Counted from the first letter of the stretch, positions 28,040 through 38,400 are shown. The stretch: 64,000 nucleotides of DNA from Atopobium fossor DSM 15642 (GCF_000483125.1 NZ_AXXR01000003.1:1-64000); one strand, 5' to 3'. Notes: generated by a model from the sequence alone, not told the origin. Made by a program: numbers and translations.

Positions 28040-29346
28040 TGATCAACCTCCTTTCGAGAAAGCCTGCCTTCCTCTACGCTCTTCTTGATAAAGGTAGGCA
28101 CATATAACAACTTCCAGCTCTTAGTACCAAGGTCATAGGAAATAAAGTCTTGGACCTGAATACCACCAGCAGCCCCACGAAAAACTTCTGCTGCAGAAGT
28201 AATTACACGAGAACCATCAGGTAAACGCGCAGACATAACAATAAGATCAAGCGCAGTTGCTACTTGCTCTTCAATAACATCAACCGGCAAATTCATACCA
28301 AAGCGAGCCATAAGCACCAAACGTAGTAATGCTTCTCGTGCAGTACCCGCATGTAATGTAGTAAGTGAACCATCATGACCAGTATTCATGGCCTGAAGCA
28401 TATCGATACACTCTTCACCACGAACTTCACCAACGACAATGCGATCTGGGCGCATGCGCAGTGCATTTTTTACCAGATCACGAATGGTAACTTGCCCAGT
28501 GCCCTCTAAAGAAGACTCACGTACCTCTAAACGGACAACGTGTGGGTGCATATCAAAACGCAATTCTGCAGAATCCTCGATGGTAATAATGCGTTCCGTA
28601 GGGTTGATTTCACAAGACAATGCGTTTAATAAGGTGGTCTTTCCAGAACCTGTTCCTCCCGCAACAGCAATATCCTTGCGACATTTAACTGCCCAGGATA
28701 ACAGCTGTGCGTACCAGCGAGGCAACGATCCCAGCTGGACAAGCTCATCCAAAGAAGCAATGCGATCAGAAAACTTTCGAATAGTCAGAATGGGACCATC
28801 AAGTGCGACGGGCTTATTAACAACATTTACGCGATAGCCATTTGCTAAACGAGCGTTAACAATCTGGTTTTGCTCGTCTAAACGCCTTCCTAGCGGTGCC
28901 AAAATGCGGTCCACAACCATCAGAATTTGCTCGTCAGATTCAAATACACGCTTTGCTGTATGCATCTGACCCTCTCGTTCAAAAAATAGTGAACTTGGGC
29001 CGTTAACCATAACCTCAGTTACGCTCGCATCATCCAACAAGGGTTGCAAAGGACCGAGTCCCAAAATTTCATCCAATACTTCTTTGATAAGAAGTGGCTG
29101 ATTTGCAGAAGTAATGCCTTCATACGAGTGAGTGTTCAAGATAGTCTGACAAGCAACTTCCAACTCGTTATAGGCAGTTCCAATATTTGATTCCTGGGCA
29201 ATGTTTGAAATTGTTGATAAACCCAGCATGGCAATCAGTTGCTCTTTGAGCTTCTTACGCAACTCATCCATAGTGTGTTGTGTTCCTTCATCAGAAGAAG
29301 AAACAACTGCACTTTGAGATTCTTGCACACGGGATAGCAGTGACAT
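28009..29346 (-). CDS. tadA: TadA/CpaF pilus assembly ATPase
   Basis: A 445-residue secretion ATPase of the CpaF type that powers Flp pilus assembly. The N-terminal helical domain (1-90), the VTEVMVNGP block, Walker A GGTGSGKTT (about 230-238), the Asp box, Walker B region and the His-box segment TGHDGSLTTLHAG are present. The stop of the upstream cpaE-like gene and this start share a base, so they are coupled. Confidence 0.96.
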   Translation of the reverse strand: MSLLSRVQESQSAVVSSSDEGTQHTMDELRKKLKEQLIAMLGLSTISNIAQESNIGTAYNELEVACQTILNTHSYEGITSANQPLLIKEVLDEILGLGPLQPLLDDASVTEVMVNGPSSLFFEREGQMHTAKRVFESDEQILMVVDRILAPLGRRLDEQNQIVNARLANGYRVNVVNKPVALDGPILTIRKFSDRIASLDELVQLGSLPRWYAQLLSWAVKCRKDIAVAGGTGSGKTTLLNALSCEINPTERIITIEDSAELRFDMHPHVVRLEVRESSLEGTGQVTIRDLVKNALRMRPDRIVVGEVRGEECIDMLQAMNTGHDGSLTTLHAGTAREALLRLVLMARFGMNLPVDVIEEQVATALDLIVMSARLPDGSRVITSAAEVFRGAAGGIQVQDFISYDLGTKSWKLLYVPTFIKKSVEEGRLSRKEVDQWKQSCLQEP

Positions 29347-30752
29347 TAACCTGCCTCCCTCATGCGTGCAAAGAACCCTTTAGGCTTTTGAGTAAAACTC
29401 GCAGTTGATGCCTTTTGTGCATCTTCATTTTGAGGAAGGCAACCAAGTTCAGATAATACCTTTGCCAAGCATATTTTAGTGGTACGCACAAATGCACTAT
29501 CCGTTTGCATAAGATCTTGCGCATGACCCATACTCAGTAGTTCAGGAACTTCTACTCCACCGTCAGACACACGTAGCAAACGAGCAGCCTCTAGACCAAT
29601 ATCAGCCCTATACAGATGATGCTCATTTTTACTGCTCACATCACTCTTACTTGACACACGCATGATACGCGTGCGAGCTACACCCAAGCGCACTGCTAAA
29701 GCTGCACAGCGAGAGGTCGCACCCACAGCCCCATAACGATCGTCAGAAACAAGCAATAGGCGATCACACATTTGTGCAGCTAAACCAACTGAATCCGTCC
29801 ATAACGTGGAGGTATCAACTAACACCAGTTCATACTCATTAGACAGAGCGATTAACAGATTATTGATGAGTGGTGTTACAGTTTCTGCCAACTCTGGTTT
29901 AGAGCATGGTCCCCACAAAGTGATGTTTTCTCCAACCTTGGTGCCTGCAGCCAATACATCATCAATATGTTGATGGTCAACAAAACGTGCTAGATCGGTA
30001 CCTTGCTGAGCGCCAAACATACTAAATAAATTGCCAGAACCCAAATCAAGATCAACCAAAGCCACCTTTAAGCCCCAGCTTGCAGCATGTAATGCAGCAG
30101 CACAAATCAACGTAGATTTTCCAACACCACCACGACCTGAAGTTACAACTACAATGGGCGCACAATCTTTCTTACGAACAATCGTTTGCGATTCAGGTTT
30201 TTGAGTCATTTGAGTCTGCACCTCAAATACATGAGTGCTTTGTGGCGCGTTTTGTGCAATAGCACCTTCTTGCACCACCTTCTCGCTCATTACTTTGCTT
30301 TTGTCAGTCTTTTCTACCGTTGGCTCATCCAAATCTGTAATCAATGCACTTGAGGAATCGGCCACAGCTTCTACCTGCAACTCCTTTGCATATTCAGCTG
30401 TAGCCGGTTCCTCAGTACGTATCTTTAAGTCCTCCAAACTGTGCACACGAACAATACCCGCACGCACTGCTCGGGACCTCAAAGATCCAGAGGGTTTCTC
30501 ACCAACCAAAACAACTTCATCGGCATAACCATCACGTGCCAAAGCTGCTGCAAGATTTACCGCAGTCAAACCAGATACTTCAGGACCTATTACCGCAGAA
30601 GCACGATGAGGTGTTTGACTCAACAACCTTTGACGCAAGTGATGTGGATTAGGCTCATCAATAATCAAAGCGTGGGGATGCAACGTGCGTGTTGCCCACA
30701 AGACTTCATCCTTATACTTATCGCCTGTACAAACGAACCAAATATTAGCCAT
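29346..30752 (-). CDS. cpaE: CpaE/TadZ-like ParA-type ATPase
   Basis: 468 residues. The N-terminal 110 residues form a receiver-like localisation domain without clear phosphorylation residues; a disordered Glu/Thr-rich linker follows, then a MinD/ParA-type ATPase with Walker A SGRGGVGKST and the LVDLDLGSGN switch. TadZ/CpaE proteins place the Tad machine at a site in the cell. A six-Lys-poor C-terminal tail ends near MREAG. The ATG at 30752 follows AGGATAGG. Confidence 0.9.
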   Translation of the reverse strand: MANIWFVCTGDKYKDEVLWATRTLHPHALIIDEPNPHHLRQRLLSQTPHRASAVIGPEVSGLTAVNLAAALARDGYADEVVLVGEKPSGSLRSRAVRAGIVRVHSLEDLKIRTEEPATAEYAKELQVEAVADSSSALITDLDEPTVEKTDKSKVMSEKVVQEGAIAQNAPQSTHVFEVQTQMTQKPESQTIVRKKDCAPIVVVTSGRGGVGKSTLICAAALHAASWGLKVALVDLDLGSGNLFSMFGAQQGTDLARFVDHQHIDDVLAAGTKVGENITLWGPCSKPELAETVTPLINNLLIALSNEYELVLVDTSTLWTDSVGLAAQMCDRLLLVSDDRYGAVGATSRCAALAVRLGVARTRIMRVSSKSDVSSKNEHHLYRADIGLEAARLLRVSDGGVEVPELLSMGHAQDLMQTDSAFVRTTKICLAKVLSELGCLPQNEDAQKASTASFTQKPKGFFARMREAG

Positions 30753-30756
30753 CGTG

Positions 30757-31512
30757 TTACCTATCCTTTTCTTCATCAGAGGTGGTTGAGGTATCAGATT
30801 GCTCCTTCTCGCCATCTTGCAGCTCGTCCCCATCAAAAACATCTACAGAACCTAGGGTTACTTCCTTTTTCTTATTGGCCAGTGAAGAGACATCCTCTGC
30901 TGGCACCACTAACCTCAATTGGCCTGAAGCGCTGATCGATAAGATTTGCTCTACATCCGCAACAGGGACCGCAAGGGTAAGTACCGAAGACTGGCTTTGT
31001 TGTTTTGCGCCCGATGCCAAGATCAAAACGTTTGCTGAAACAAGCGAAGTTTCCGAGTCGTTTGTCGCATATGCAGCAACACTTGTACCAGGCAGGGTAG
31101 CCGCAGAAATACCAATCTTGTCCGTCAGAGGAATACTGATAGCAACCATGCCCTTAGGCACTTCGATACCAGAACCAGCCTCTCTAAAGTTGAATTCGGA
31201 AAGCGGTGCACCAGCGCAAATGGGAACGGTTAGAGCTTTGCCAATAATGGAATCTGCATCCGTAATGGCTCCCTGAGGCACAAGCTCGGCCACCCAATCA
31301 CGCATTTGAATATCACTTGAATCGATTGTTTTGCCAGCTTCAATTGTGCTCGTTGCAACAGCAACCTGCACCAGTTCTCCCCCATATTTGGACAGGGCTT
31401 CCGAACGCATGGCCTGTGCTTGCGCTTTAACAGACTGGGCATATGACAAAAACAGAATGCCAACCAACACTGCACAAGCTACCGAGAAAACAATTCTGAA
31501 TTTTAGTGACAT
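30757..31512 (-). CDS. cpaB: CpaB/RcpC-like pilus protein
   Basis: A 251-residue protein with an N-terminal membrane helix (about 8-28) followed by a SAF-type beta-clip domain (ATSTIEAGKTIDSSDIQ, VPICAGAPL) and the RcpC/CpaB part with VAISIPLTDK. In Gram-negatives this protein works at the outer-membrane secretin; here, with no secretin, it probably stabilises the assembly in the wall. GGAG precedes the ATG. First gene of the Tad operon. The 214 bases upstream (31513-31726) are AT-rich and probably hold the operon promoter; no terminator for rsgA is obvious there. Confidence 0.85.
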   Translation of the reverse strand: MSLKFRIVFSVACAVLVGILFLSYAQSVKAQAQAMRSEALSKYGGELVQVAVATSTIEAGKTIDSSDIQMRDWVAELVPQGAITDADSIIGKALTVPICAGAPLSEFNFREAGSGIEVPKGMVAISIPLTDKIGISAATLPGTSVAAYATNDSETSLVSANVLILASGAKQQSQSSVLTLAVPVADVEQILSISASGQLRLVVPAEDVSSLANKKKEVTLGSVDVFDGDELQDGEKEQSDTSTTSDEEKDR

Positions 31513-31726
31513 AGCTACTCCGCACAACGAATCCAACTCGTGGTTCAAATTGTGCGTGAGCTCAAAGGTATAAAACTGATGAAAAATCGAAAATCAAAAA
31601 TGGGCTGTCAACAATCAAACAATAAGCCAACAATCGGTAGGCGGTAGTTATCCAACAACATAGCGCACTACAGATGCAGACAGGCATTTTTATCTGCTTA
31701 TTTTTCTTTTTTAATCACATTACATG

Positions 31727-32971
31727 CTACAGAACAATATCAGGATCAAGAGTCTGCTTGGACAATCGCATTTCCGACGCCAAAGCTAAATACGCAGCAA
31801 GGCGCTCTGGATAAAAATCTCCTGCATTTGCATGAGTTAAAACCTCACACCCTGGCTCATGCGTGTGTGTACAGTCTCTAAATTTACAGTTCTGCGCCGC
31901 AGCAGAAATCTCGGGGAAGGCCAGCGCTAAACCACGTTCATGTCCCACCAGTGGAAGGCTGCGCAAGCCAGGTTCATCCACAATAATACCCGCACCAGGA
32001 ATCTGCACCATGCGACGAGTAACTGTTGTATGTCTACCCGCATCATCAGAACTGCGTACCGCACCAGTTTCTAGAATCTCTCTGCCAAGAAGTGCATTGA
32101 GCAGGGTAGATTTTCCAGCACCAGATTCGCCCAATACAATAGCCGTTGTTCTGGGCGCAACAAGCGCAGTTACAGATTCAATCCCCCAAGATACCTGTGC
32201 AGGAATATCCCCAGCACTGCTCATCTTATCAGCGTTAATAGCTCTATACATACAGGTTTCATTGTTACAACAATCAGCTTTGGTGCTATTCTCACTACCA
32301 GGCCTTGTGCCCGCACTGGTAACAATAATGGGCACCTCTGGGCCAACAATATGTGCAAGGGTATGCAACTGACTGACTAACTGCGCATAACTACTACAAC
32401 GGTCTGCCTTGGTAAGCACCACAGCTGCGCGAGCACCACAATCTAATGCCACTACAACAGAACGAGCTATGCGATTAAGGTCTAAATCTCGTTCAGAAAG
32501 CGCTTGAGCAATAAGCACTAACCCAACATTGGCGGCCAGCGTCTGATGTTCTCCACGGCTGTTCCCACGCCAGCGTGCCACATCACTTGTTCGAGGCAAC
32601 AGAGCTTCAATAACGCCCATATCGTGCGTTTGAGGACGACGTACAACCACCCAGTCTCCCACTGCGGCACGCACACTTGTATCGCGAGATAATATCACCG
32701 AATACTCGGCTCTAAAAACACTATCAGCGCAGGCAATGACTGGAAAACCACGATCAAGCCTCACCACACAACCCAAATGATACTCTGCTAGCTCCACGCC
32801 ATTCTCAACAGAAAGCTTAAGAGCTGTGTGCTCAAATGCAGCACGTTGAGAGTTGGTGAGAGGCAAATCCTCAAAGGCTGGAAGATCCAACATTAACGAA
32901 AGCGCCGGCAGAGAAACTTGCTCTCTACCGGCACTCTTGCGCTTACGACTATGTTTACCTTTTTGTGCCAT
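31727..32971 (-). CDS. rsgA: ribosome small subunit-dependent GTPase A
   Basis: A 414-residue circularly permuted GTPase that helps mature the 30S subunit. Basic N-terminal tail, OB fold (about 70-115), G4 TKAD, G5 SAG, G1 GESGAGKST, G3 DEPGLR, and the C-terminal zinc finger CKFRDCTHTHEPGC. An insert of about 45 residues containing CCNN and ETC separates G5 from G1. It starts 24 bases after the Ca2+-ATPase stop, with no clear ribosome site, so translation is probably coupled. Confidence 0.93.
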   Translation of the reverse strand: MAQKGKHSRKRKSAGREQVSLPALSLMLDLPAFEDLPLTNSQRAAFEHTALKLSVENGVELAEYHLGCVVRLDRGFPVIACADSVFRAEYSVILSRDTSVRAAVGDWVVVRRPQTHDMGVIEALLPRTSDVARWRGNSRGEHQTLAANVGLVLIAQALSERDLDLNRIARSVVVALDCGARAAVVLTKADRCSSYAQLVSQLHTLAHIVGPEVPIIVTSAGTRPGSENSTKADCCNNETCMYRAINADKMSSAGDIPAQVSWGIESVTALVAPRTTAIVLGESGAGKSTLLNALLGREILETGAVRSSDDAGRHTTVTRRMVQIPGAGIIVDEPGLRSLPLVGHERGLALAFPEISAAAQNCKFRDCTHTHEPGCEVLTHANAGDFYPERLAAYLALASEMRLSKQTLDPDIVL

Positions 32972-32994
32972 ATGCACTAAGTGTAACGGTTCTG

Positions 32995-35676
32995 TTAGCG
33001 ATTGTCCTTATCAACAGCGCGCATAATAAGCTTTTCCAATTCTACGATGGGAATGATGGAAGCAGCCAACAACATGGCAGTAATGTACTCTTCAAAACCA
33101 ATCTCGGCAAAACCAAAAGCGGCAGACAAAGGTGTTTCGATAACCACAAAGGTGAGCAACAATGCCATTGCAAATGCGCCCCACAACCAAAGGTTTTGCT
33201 TTTTAAGCGTGAAGATAGACTGGCGACGACTGCGCATATTAAGCGAATGGAACATCTCTACCATAGACAAGGTCAAGAAGGCCATAGTCATTCCTTCCAT
33301 ACCTGCAGAAGGATTAGAAAGAACCTGAGAAATATCCAGGGTACCATACTCATACCAATGACCAATAAAATAGCTAACCAGCGTAAGTGTGGCGATAATA
33401 GCACCTTGTACAATTGTGTCTAAGCCCATACCATTGGAGAAAATACCGTCCTTAGCATCACGAGGCTTGCGCTTCATAATGCCGGGCTCTGCATCCTCGG
33501 TTGCCATGGCCAATGCGGGCAAGGAGTCCGTAATCAGATTAATCCACAGCAGATGTGTTGGTTCCAAAATGGTAAATCCAATAAGCGAAGCAATAAACAC
33601 CGAGATAACTTCGGCAAGGTTGGAGGACAGAAGGAACTGTATGCACTTACGAATATTATCGTAAATACGACGCCCCTCTTCTACCGCACCAATAATCGTG
33701 GCAAAGTTATCATCTGCCAAAACCATATCTGCCACGTTCTTAGTAACGTCAGTACCAGTAATGCCCATGCCAATACCAATATCTGCACGCTTGATGGAAG
33801 GTGCGTCATTTACACCATCACCAGTCATGCCAACAATCTTGTTTTGCTTCTTCCAAGCATCAACAATGCGCACCTTATGCTCAGGTTGAACTCGTGCATA
33901 TACACCATAGTTGCCAATGGTCTGTGCCAGCTCTTCATCAGAAATGCGATCAAGATCTGCACCAGAAATTGCCTGAGTACGCTCGGAAATAATACCGAGT
34001 TCCTTAGCAATAGCAACCGCAGTATCAATATGATCTCCAGTAATCATAACAACACGGATACCTGCAGACTTAGCCTCTGCAACTGCCGCCTTAACCTCAG
34101 GTCGAACCGGATCAATCATGCCGGATAAACCAACAAAGGTCAGATCATGCTCAAGGTTTTCTGGGCTAAAATCGTTGGGCTTATCGGCACCCCAATCGCG
34201 ACGAGCAGAAGCCATGACGCGCAGCGCTTTATCGGCCATAGCCTTGTTGGACTCCATAATTTGAGCGCGCAGCTCATCAGTCATATCCACAACACCATCT
34301 GCCGTTAAGTACTTAGTGCAGCGAGCCAGCACTACATCAGGACCACCCTTGGTGTGCTGCATAAAACCATCTTCGCCACGAACAACAACGGACATCATCT
34401 TGCGGCCAGAGTCAAACGGAGCCTCACCCACACGTGGACGAGAAGCACTAAGAAGCTCAGTTGTAAAACCTGCTTGGGCAGCATCTGCAACCAAAGCCGC
34501 CTCTGTGGGCTCTCCTACCGCATTCTTTTGGGCAGCATCCCACTTAGCATCAGATGCAAGTGCCATAGTACGAATATGTGCCGTCGTATTATTGGTAAAG
34601 TGATCAACAACGGTCATTTTATTTTGCGTGAGTGTACCAGTTTTATCAGAGCAAATGATTTGTGTACTGCCAAGAGTCTCTACCGCAGAAAGCTTACGAA
34701 TAATAGCGTTTTGCTGGCTCATCTTAGTAACACCAATAGAAAGTACGATGGTTACAACCGCAACCAAACCTTCAGGAATTGCCGCAACCGCCAAAGAAAC
34801 AGCAATCATGAATGTGCTAAGCATAAGATTCATGTTGCCCAAGAAACCCGTACCATACTTAAAGAAGCCCGTCAAAAACACCACAACAGAGACTGCAATA
34901 ACCAAAATGGTGAGAATGCGAGAAAGCTCAGACAGCTTGATTTGCAGAGGCGTCTGCCCGTCCTCCGCTTTGGCCAAAGCATCTGCAATTTTGCCCATCT
35001 CGGTATCCATACCAGTGGCAACCACTACCGCGCGACCACGGCCAAAAACCACCGTTGAACCCATGTAGCACATGTTTTTACGGTCGCCCAGAGGTACGTC
35101 ATCCGCACCCTCTTCCAACGCAATAGTATGAGCGTGCTTAGTTACCGGTACGGATTCACCAGTAAGTGCGGCTTCCTCAATCTTCATGGAGGCAGATTCC
35201 AAAATACGGCAATCTGCAGGAACAGAGTCTCCGGCCTCCAAAATTACTACGTCGCCCACAACAAGCTCAGACGAAGGCACCACTACCTGCGTGCCATCAC
35301 GGATAACCTTACTGGTAGCAGCGGCCATTTCTTGCAGAGCAGCCAAGGCTTCCTCCGCCTTAGACTCCTGCACAACACCTAGTACGGAGTTAAGAATAAC
35401 AACAAACAAAATGATAATAACGTCTGCAAAATCTGCGGAGCCTTTATAGAATCCCTCCAGTGCAGAAATTAATGCTGCAATGAGCAGCATGATAATCATA
35501 GGATCAGCCATTTGCGAGAAAAAGCGCTTCCACAACGGATCTTTTTTTGCTTCCTTAAGTTTATTTGGTCCGTTTTGTTGCAAACGCTGATCTGCAACAC
35601 CTGCACCCAAGCCCTCAAGCTCGCTGGTGCCAACCTCCTCAAGAACATCCTGTGCATCTACAAGATACTCTCTCAT
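32995..35676 (-). CDS. P2-type cation-transporting ATPase, calcium-like
   Basis: 893 residues. Type IIA pattern: N-terminal cation-ATPase domain, ALTGES actuator motif, IPEGL in helix 4, phosphorylation motif DKTGT near residue 342, nucleotide-binding and hinge motif MTGDGVNDAP, and six C-terminal helices with NLAEV and TDSLPALAMATE. PMR1/SERCA-like calcium export is most likely, with Mn2+ or Mg2+ possible. The ATG at 35676 follows AAGGAGGG. 35677-35925 upstream holds the nagA terminator and its own promoter region. Confidence 0.93.
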   Translation of the reverse strand: MREYLVDAQDVLEEVGTSELEGLGAGVADQRLQQNGPNKLKEAKKDPLWKRFFSQMADPMIIMLLIAALISALEGFYKGSADFADVIIILFVVILNSVLGVVQESKAEEALAALQEMAAATSKVIRDGTQVVVPSSELVVGDVVILEAGDSVPADCRILESASMKIEEAALTGESVPVTKHAHTIALEEGADDVPLGDRKNMCYMGSTVVFGRGRAVVVATGMDTEMGKIADALAKAEDGQTPLQIKLSELSRILTILVIAVSVVVFLTGFFKYGTGFLGNMNLMLSTFMIAVSLAVAAIPEGLVAVVTIVLSIGVTKMSQQNAIIRKLSAVETLGSTQIICSDKTGTLTQNKMTVVDHFTNNTTAHIRTMALASDAKWDAAQKNAVGEPTEAALVADAAQAGFTTELLSASRPRVGEAPFDSGRKMMSVVVRGEDGFMQHTKGGPDVVLARCTKYLTADGVVDMTDELRAQIMESNKAMADKALRVMASARRDWGADKPNDFSPENLEHDLTFVGLSGMIDPVRPEVKAAVAEAKSAGIRVVMITGDHIDTAVAIAKELGIISERTQAISGADLDRISDEELAQTIGNYGVYARVQPEHKVRIVDAWKKQNKIVGMTGDGVNDAPSIKRADIGIGMGITGTDVTKNVADMVLADDNFATIIGAVEEGRRIYDNIRKCIQFLLSSNLAEVISVFIASLIGFTILEPTHLLWINLITDSLPALAMATEDAEPGIMKRKPRDAKDGIFSNGMGLDTIVQGAIIATLTLVSYFIGHWYEYGTLDISQVLSNPSAGMEGMTMAFLTLSMVEMFHSLNMRSRRQSIFTLKKQNLWLWGAFAMALLLTFVVIETPLSAAFGFAEIGFEEYITAMLLAASIIPIVELEKLIMRAVDKDNR

Positions 35677-35825
35677 GTATCCCTCCTTGATCGGGCTATG
35701 GTCCTCAAGAACCACGTTACTCCACACTCGATTGTTTGATTCCCGATCATAATTCCCCAGCTAGGGGCAAGGGCTCACCAAGCTAAAATACGAGTGCCTT
35801 AAATGCAGTATTTTAGCAAACAAAA

Positions 35826-35866
35826 ATGGGTTTCTCGGTAGATTCATAGCCTATCGAGAAGCCCAT
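35826..35866 (-). terminator. terminator of nagA
   Basis: A 16-bp stem (35826-35841 with 35851-35866, two G-U type pairs) encloses a 9-base loop. On the minus strand it is followed by TTTTGTTTGC. It lies about 60 bases downstream of nagA. Confidence 0.75.
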
Positions 35867-35925
35867 CCATATAAAACAGGTGCCTTTAAAAAAATAAGCG
35901 TTTTTCTCAACACGTCCGTTATACG

Positions 35926-37098
35926 CTACTTTTGTACCTGCTTGCCGCCAATAAAGGTATCCACCAGCATAAGGTCTGTATCCAAAACATTAAAATCTGC
36001 AGAACGACCAGGTAACATCATGCCACAAATATCATCAATACCCGCAGACTTTGCCGCCACTTCACTTGCCATACGAATACCCTGCTCTGCAGTAACAATA
36101 TTCCATTCCACTACGTTACGAACTGCCTGATCTAACGTTAAAACAGAACCAGCAATGCTACCCAAAGTACCATCGGCCATCTTTAAACGAGCTAAACCAC
36201 CTGTCAAACGAATGGGGAAATCTCCCAAGAAGTAATCACCTGCGGGCATACCACCACAACGTAGGCAGTCAGAAACCAAGACCACATGCTCCCAGCCACG
36301 GGCATTTACCAGTGTCTGTATTGCTCCAGGAAGCACATGCATGCCATCACAAATAATCTCTGCATAGGTTGAGGTCGCTGTCATAGCGCAACCTACCAAC
36401 CCGGGATTGCGATGATTCAAACCGCTCATGCCGTTGTAAGTATGCACAAAAGCTGTAGCCCCGGCAGCAACAGCAGCCATACCCTGCTCATAGGTGGCAT
36501 CAGAATGGCCCAGCGCTACCACAACACCCATCTCGTGTAACGTAGTGCAGTACTGTGTGGAGCCATCACGCTCGGGAGCAATAGCACTCTTGCAAATCAA
36601 ACCGTGTGCAGCTTCTTGCCAATCACAGAATAAATCTACGTTGGGATCACACATGTTATCTGGGTTTTGAGCTCCCTTGTGTTTCTCGGTAAAAAAGGGG
36701 CCTTCCAAATAAATGCCATCAATGTTGGCACCCACAAAGTCATCATCACGTGCTTCTACAGCCTCAAAAACCGCAGCACACGCAGCCATGATTTCTTCTG
36801 CAGGTTGAGTAAGCGTAGTAGCAACCCATGAGGTAGTACCATGCTTTGCCAGCTCCACGCTCGCCTCATTAAGGCCATCTATATCGCAATCCATAACGTC
36901 ATGACCACCAAAACCATGAATGTGCGTATCAACATAACCAGGCGCAATCCAGCAGCCAGAGTAATCCAATACCTCTGCATCCTCGGGAACTTCGGATACA
37001 ACTTCACCAAATAAGCCGTCTATGACCTCCAGATAACCTTCTGATGCCACGCGACCAGGAAGAACAAACTTACTTGCTTTAACAAAATATCTATTCAT
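35926..37098 (-). CDS. nagA: N-acetylglucosamine-6-phosphate deacetylase
   Basis: A 390-residue amidohydrolase that releases acetate from GlcNAc-6-P, the first cytoplasmic step of amino-sugar use and wall recycling. Metal and substrate motifs are visible: DTHIHGFGG, the Glu in EGPFFTEKHKGAQ, GHSDATYEQ, THTYNGMS-like HTYNGMSGLNHRNPG, and SDCLRCGGMPAG. The usual NagB partner is not adjacent. GGGGAGG before the ATG at 37098 fixes the start. Divergent from the dehydrogenase gene. Confidence 0.96.
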   Translation of the reverse strand: MNRYFVKASKFVLPGRVASEGYLEVIDGLFGEVVSEVPEDAEVLDYSGCWIAPGYVDTHIHGFGGHDVMDCDIDGLNEASVELAKHGTTSWVATTLTQPAEEIMAACAAVFEAVEARDDDFVGANIDGIYLEGPFFTEKHKGAQNPDNMCDPNVDLFCDWQEAAHGLICKSAIAPERDGSTQYCTTLHEMGVVVALGHSDATYEQGMAAVAAGATAFVHTYNGMSGLNHRNPGLVGCAMTATSTYAEIICDGMHVLPGAIQTLVNARGWEHVVLVSDCLRCGGMPAGDYFLGDFPIRLTGGLARLKMADGTLGSIAGSVLTLDQAVRNVVEWNIVTAEQGIRMASEVAAKSAGIDDICGMMLPGRSADFNVLDTDLMLVDTFIGGKQVQK

Positions 37099-37279
37099 AA
37101 CAGCCTCCCCTATATGAGCCTGATACAGCATTGTTACTCTTGTAATTCTACTCATTTATGCGCGAGTTAAACGTAATTAACTGCTATCAAGAAAAGCAGC
37201 TACACTAGAGTTTATACATTGTATGCAAGCGGATGAGCGCCATCGACCATCCGTTGCAGCTGTCAAGAAGGGTCTACGC

Positions 37280-38284
37280 ATGAAAATTTTAGTTTTTGGT
37301 GCCAAAAGCTATGACATCGAATCCTTTAAGAAAGAACTTCCCTCCTATCCAGACATTGAACTACAGTACACCGACTCCATCCTTACCCCCATGACAGCCC
37401 CACTTGCCAGCGGATATGATGGCGTGTGTGCTTTTGTCAACGATAATTTATCGGCCATGACGCTGGAAATACTCAGTGGTGTAGGTGTGCAACTCATTTT
37501 GATGCGTTGTGCAGGTTTTGATGTAGTAAACGTTGAGTACGCCAAGAAATTGAGTATGACCATTACTCGCGTCCCCGCCTACTCCCCTGAAGCTATTGCC
37601 GAGCATGCTATGGGTTTGGCACTCACGGCAAACAGACGTATCCATCGAGGCTACAATCGTGTGCGCGAGAATGACTTCTCGCTTGTAGGTCTTGTAGGTG
37701 AAACTCTGTACGGCAAGACTGCGGGTATTATTGGTACGGGTCGTATTGGTGCTGCACTATGCCGCATTTGCAAGGGTTTTGGCATGACCGTCCTGGGTTC
37801 GGACCCCTATCCCAACCAAACACTCGTTGACGAAGAACATGTTATTGATGAGTATGTTTCCAACGAAGAGCTCTTTGCACGTGCAGACCTTATTTCCCTT
37901 CACGCGTTTCTCAATGATGAGAGCTATCACATGATTAATGATGACAGCATTTCTCACATGAAAGATGGCGTGATTTTTATTAATACTGGTCGCGGAGGCC
38001 TTGTGGACACCCATGCTCTCATACGCGGAATTCTATCGGGCAAAATTGGGGCGGCTGGCTTGGATGTATATGAAGAAGAGAATCCCAATGTCTACCGTGA
38101 CCGTACGGATGAAATTTTTAACTCCCCCACCGCGCAGCTCTGCTCATTCCCCAATGTAGTAATTACCAGCCATCAGGCATTCTTTACCAAAGAAGCATTA
38201 GCTCAGATTGCACATACAACCTTAGCAAACGCTCAAGCTTATGCTACTAATAAGGACTTTATTGAGCACAGCATTGTTTGCTAG
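37280..38284 (+). CDS. D-lactate dehydrogenase-like 2-hydroxyacid dehydrogenase
   Basis: A 334-residue NAD-dependent D-isomer 2-hydroxyacid dehydrogenase. The nucleotide-binding GTGRIGAALCRI, catalytic Arg in MRCAGFD-like region, the Glu in LDVYEEE, and the His in SHQAFFT are all visible. Close similarity of the C-terminal block (DRTDEIFNSP) to fermentative LdhA-type D-lactate dehydrogenases suggests pyruvate reduction to D-lactate with NADH. The ATG at 37280 follows AAGAAGGG. Together with pyruvate kinase just downstream it fits a fermentative metabolism. Confidence 0.92.
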   Translation: MKILVFGAKSYDIESFKKELPSYPDIELQYTDSILTPMTAPLASGYDGVCAFVNDNLSAMTLEILSGVGVQLILMRCAGFDVVNVEYAKKLSMTITRVPAYSPEAIAEHAMGLALTANRRIHRGYNRVRENDFSLVGLVGETLYGKTAGIIGTGRIGAALCRICKGFGMTVLGSDPYPNQTLVDEEHVIDEYVSNEELFARADLISLHAFLNDESYHMINDDSISHMKDGVIFINTGRGGLVDTHALIRGILSGKIGAAGLDVYEEENPNVYRDRTDEIFNSPTAQLCSFPNVVITSHQAFFTKEALAQIAHTTLANAQAYATNKDFIEHSIVC

Positions 38285-38400
38285 TTGTACTTTGATGGAC
38301 ATTTATAGTTCTTTGCGCGCTATACTTTTTTATAACTGAATTTATAAAACAGCATGTAACGCCACCACACGTGGCTTTTACCATAACGAAAGGAAGATTT

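Noticed and set aside
33553-35068. Long plus-strand ORFs opposite the P-type ATPase gene
   Set aside because: They lie wholly antisense to a gene with all P-type ATPase motifs, have no ribosome sites and show odd composition; they are shadows.
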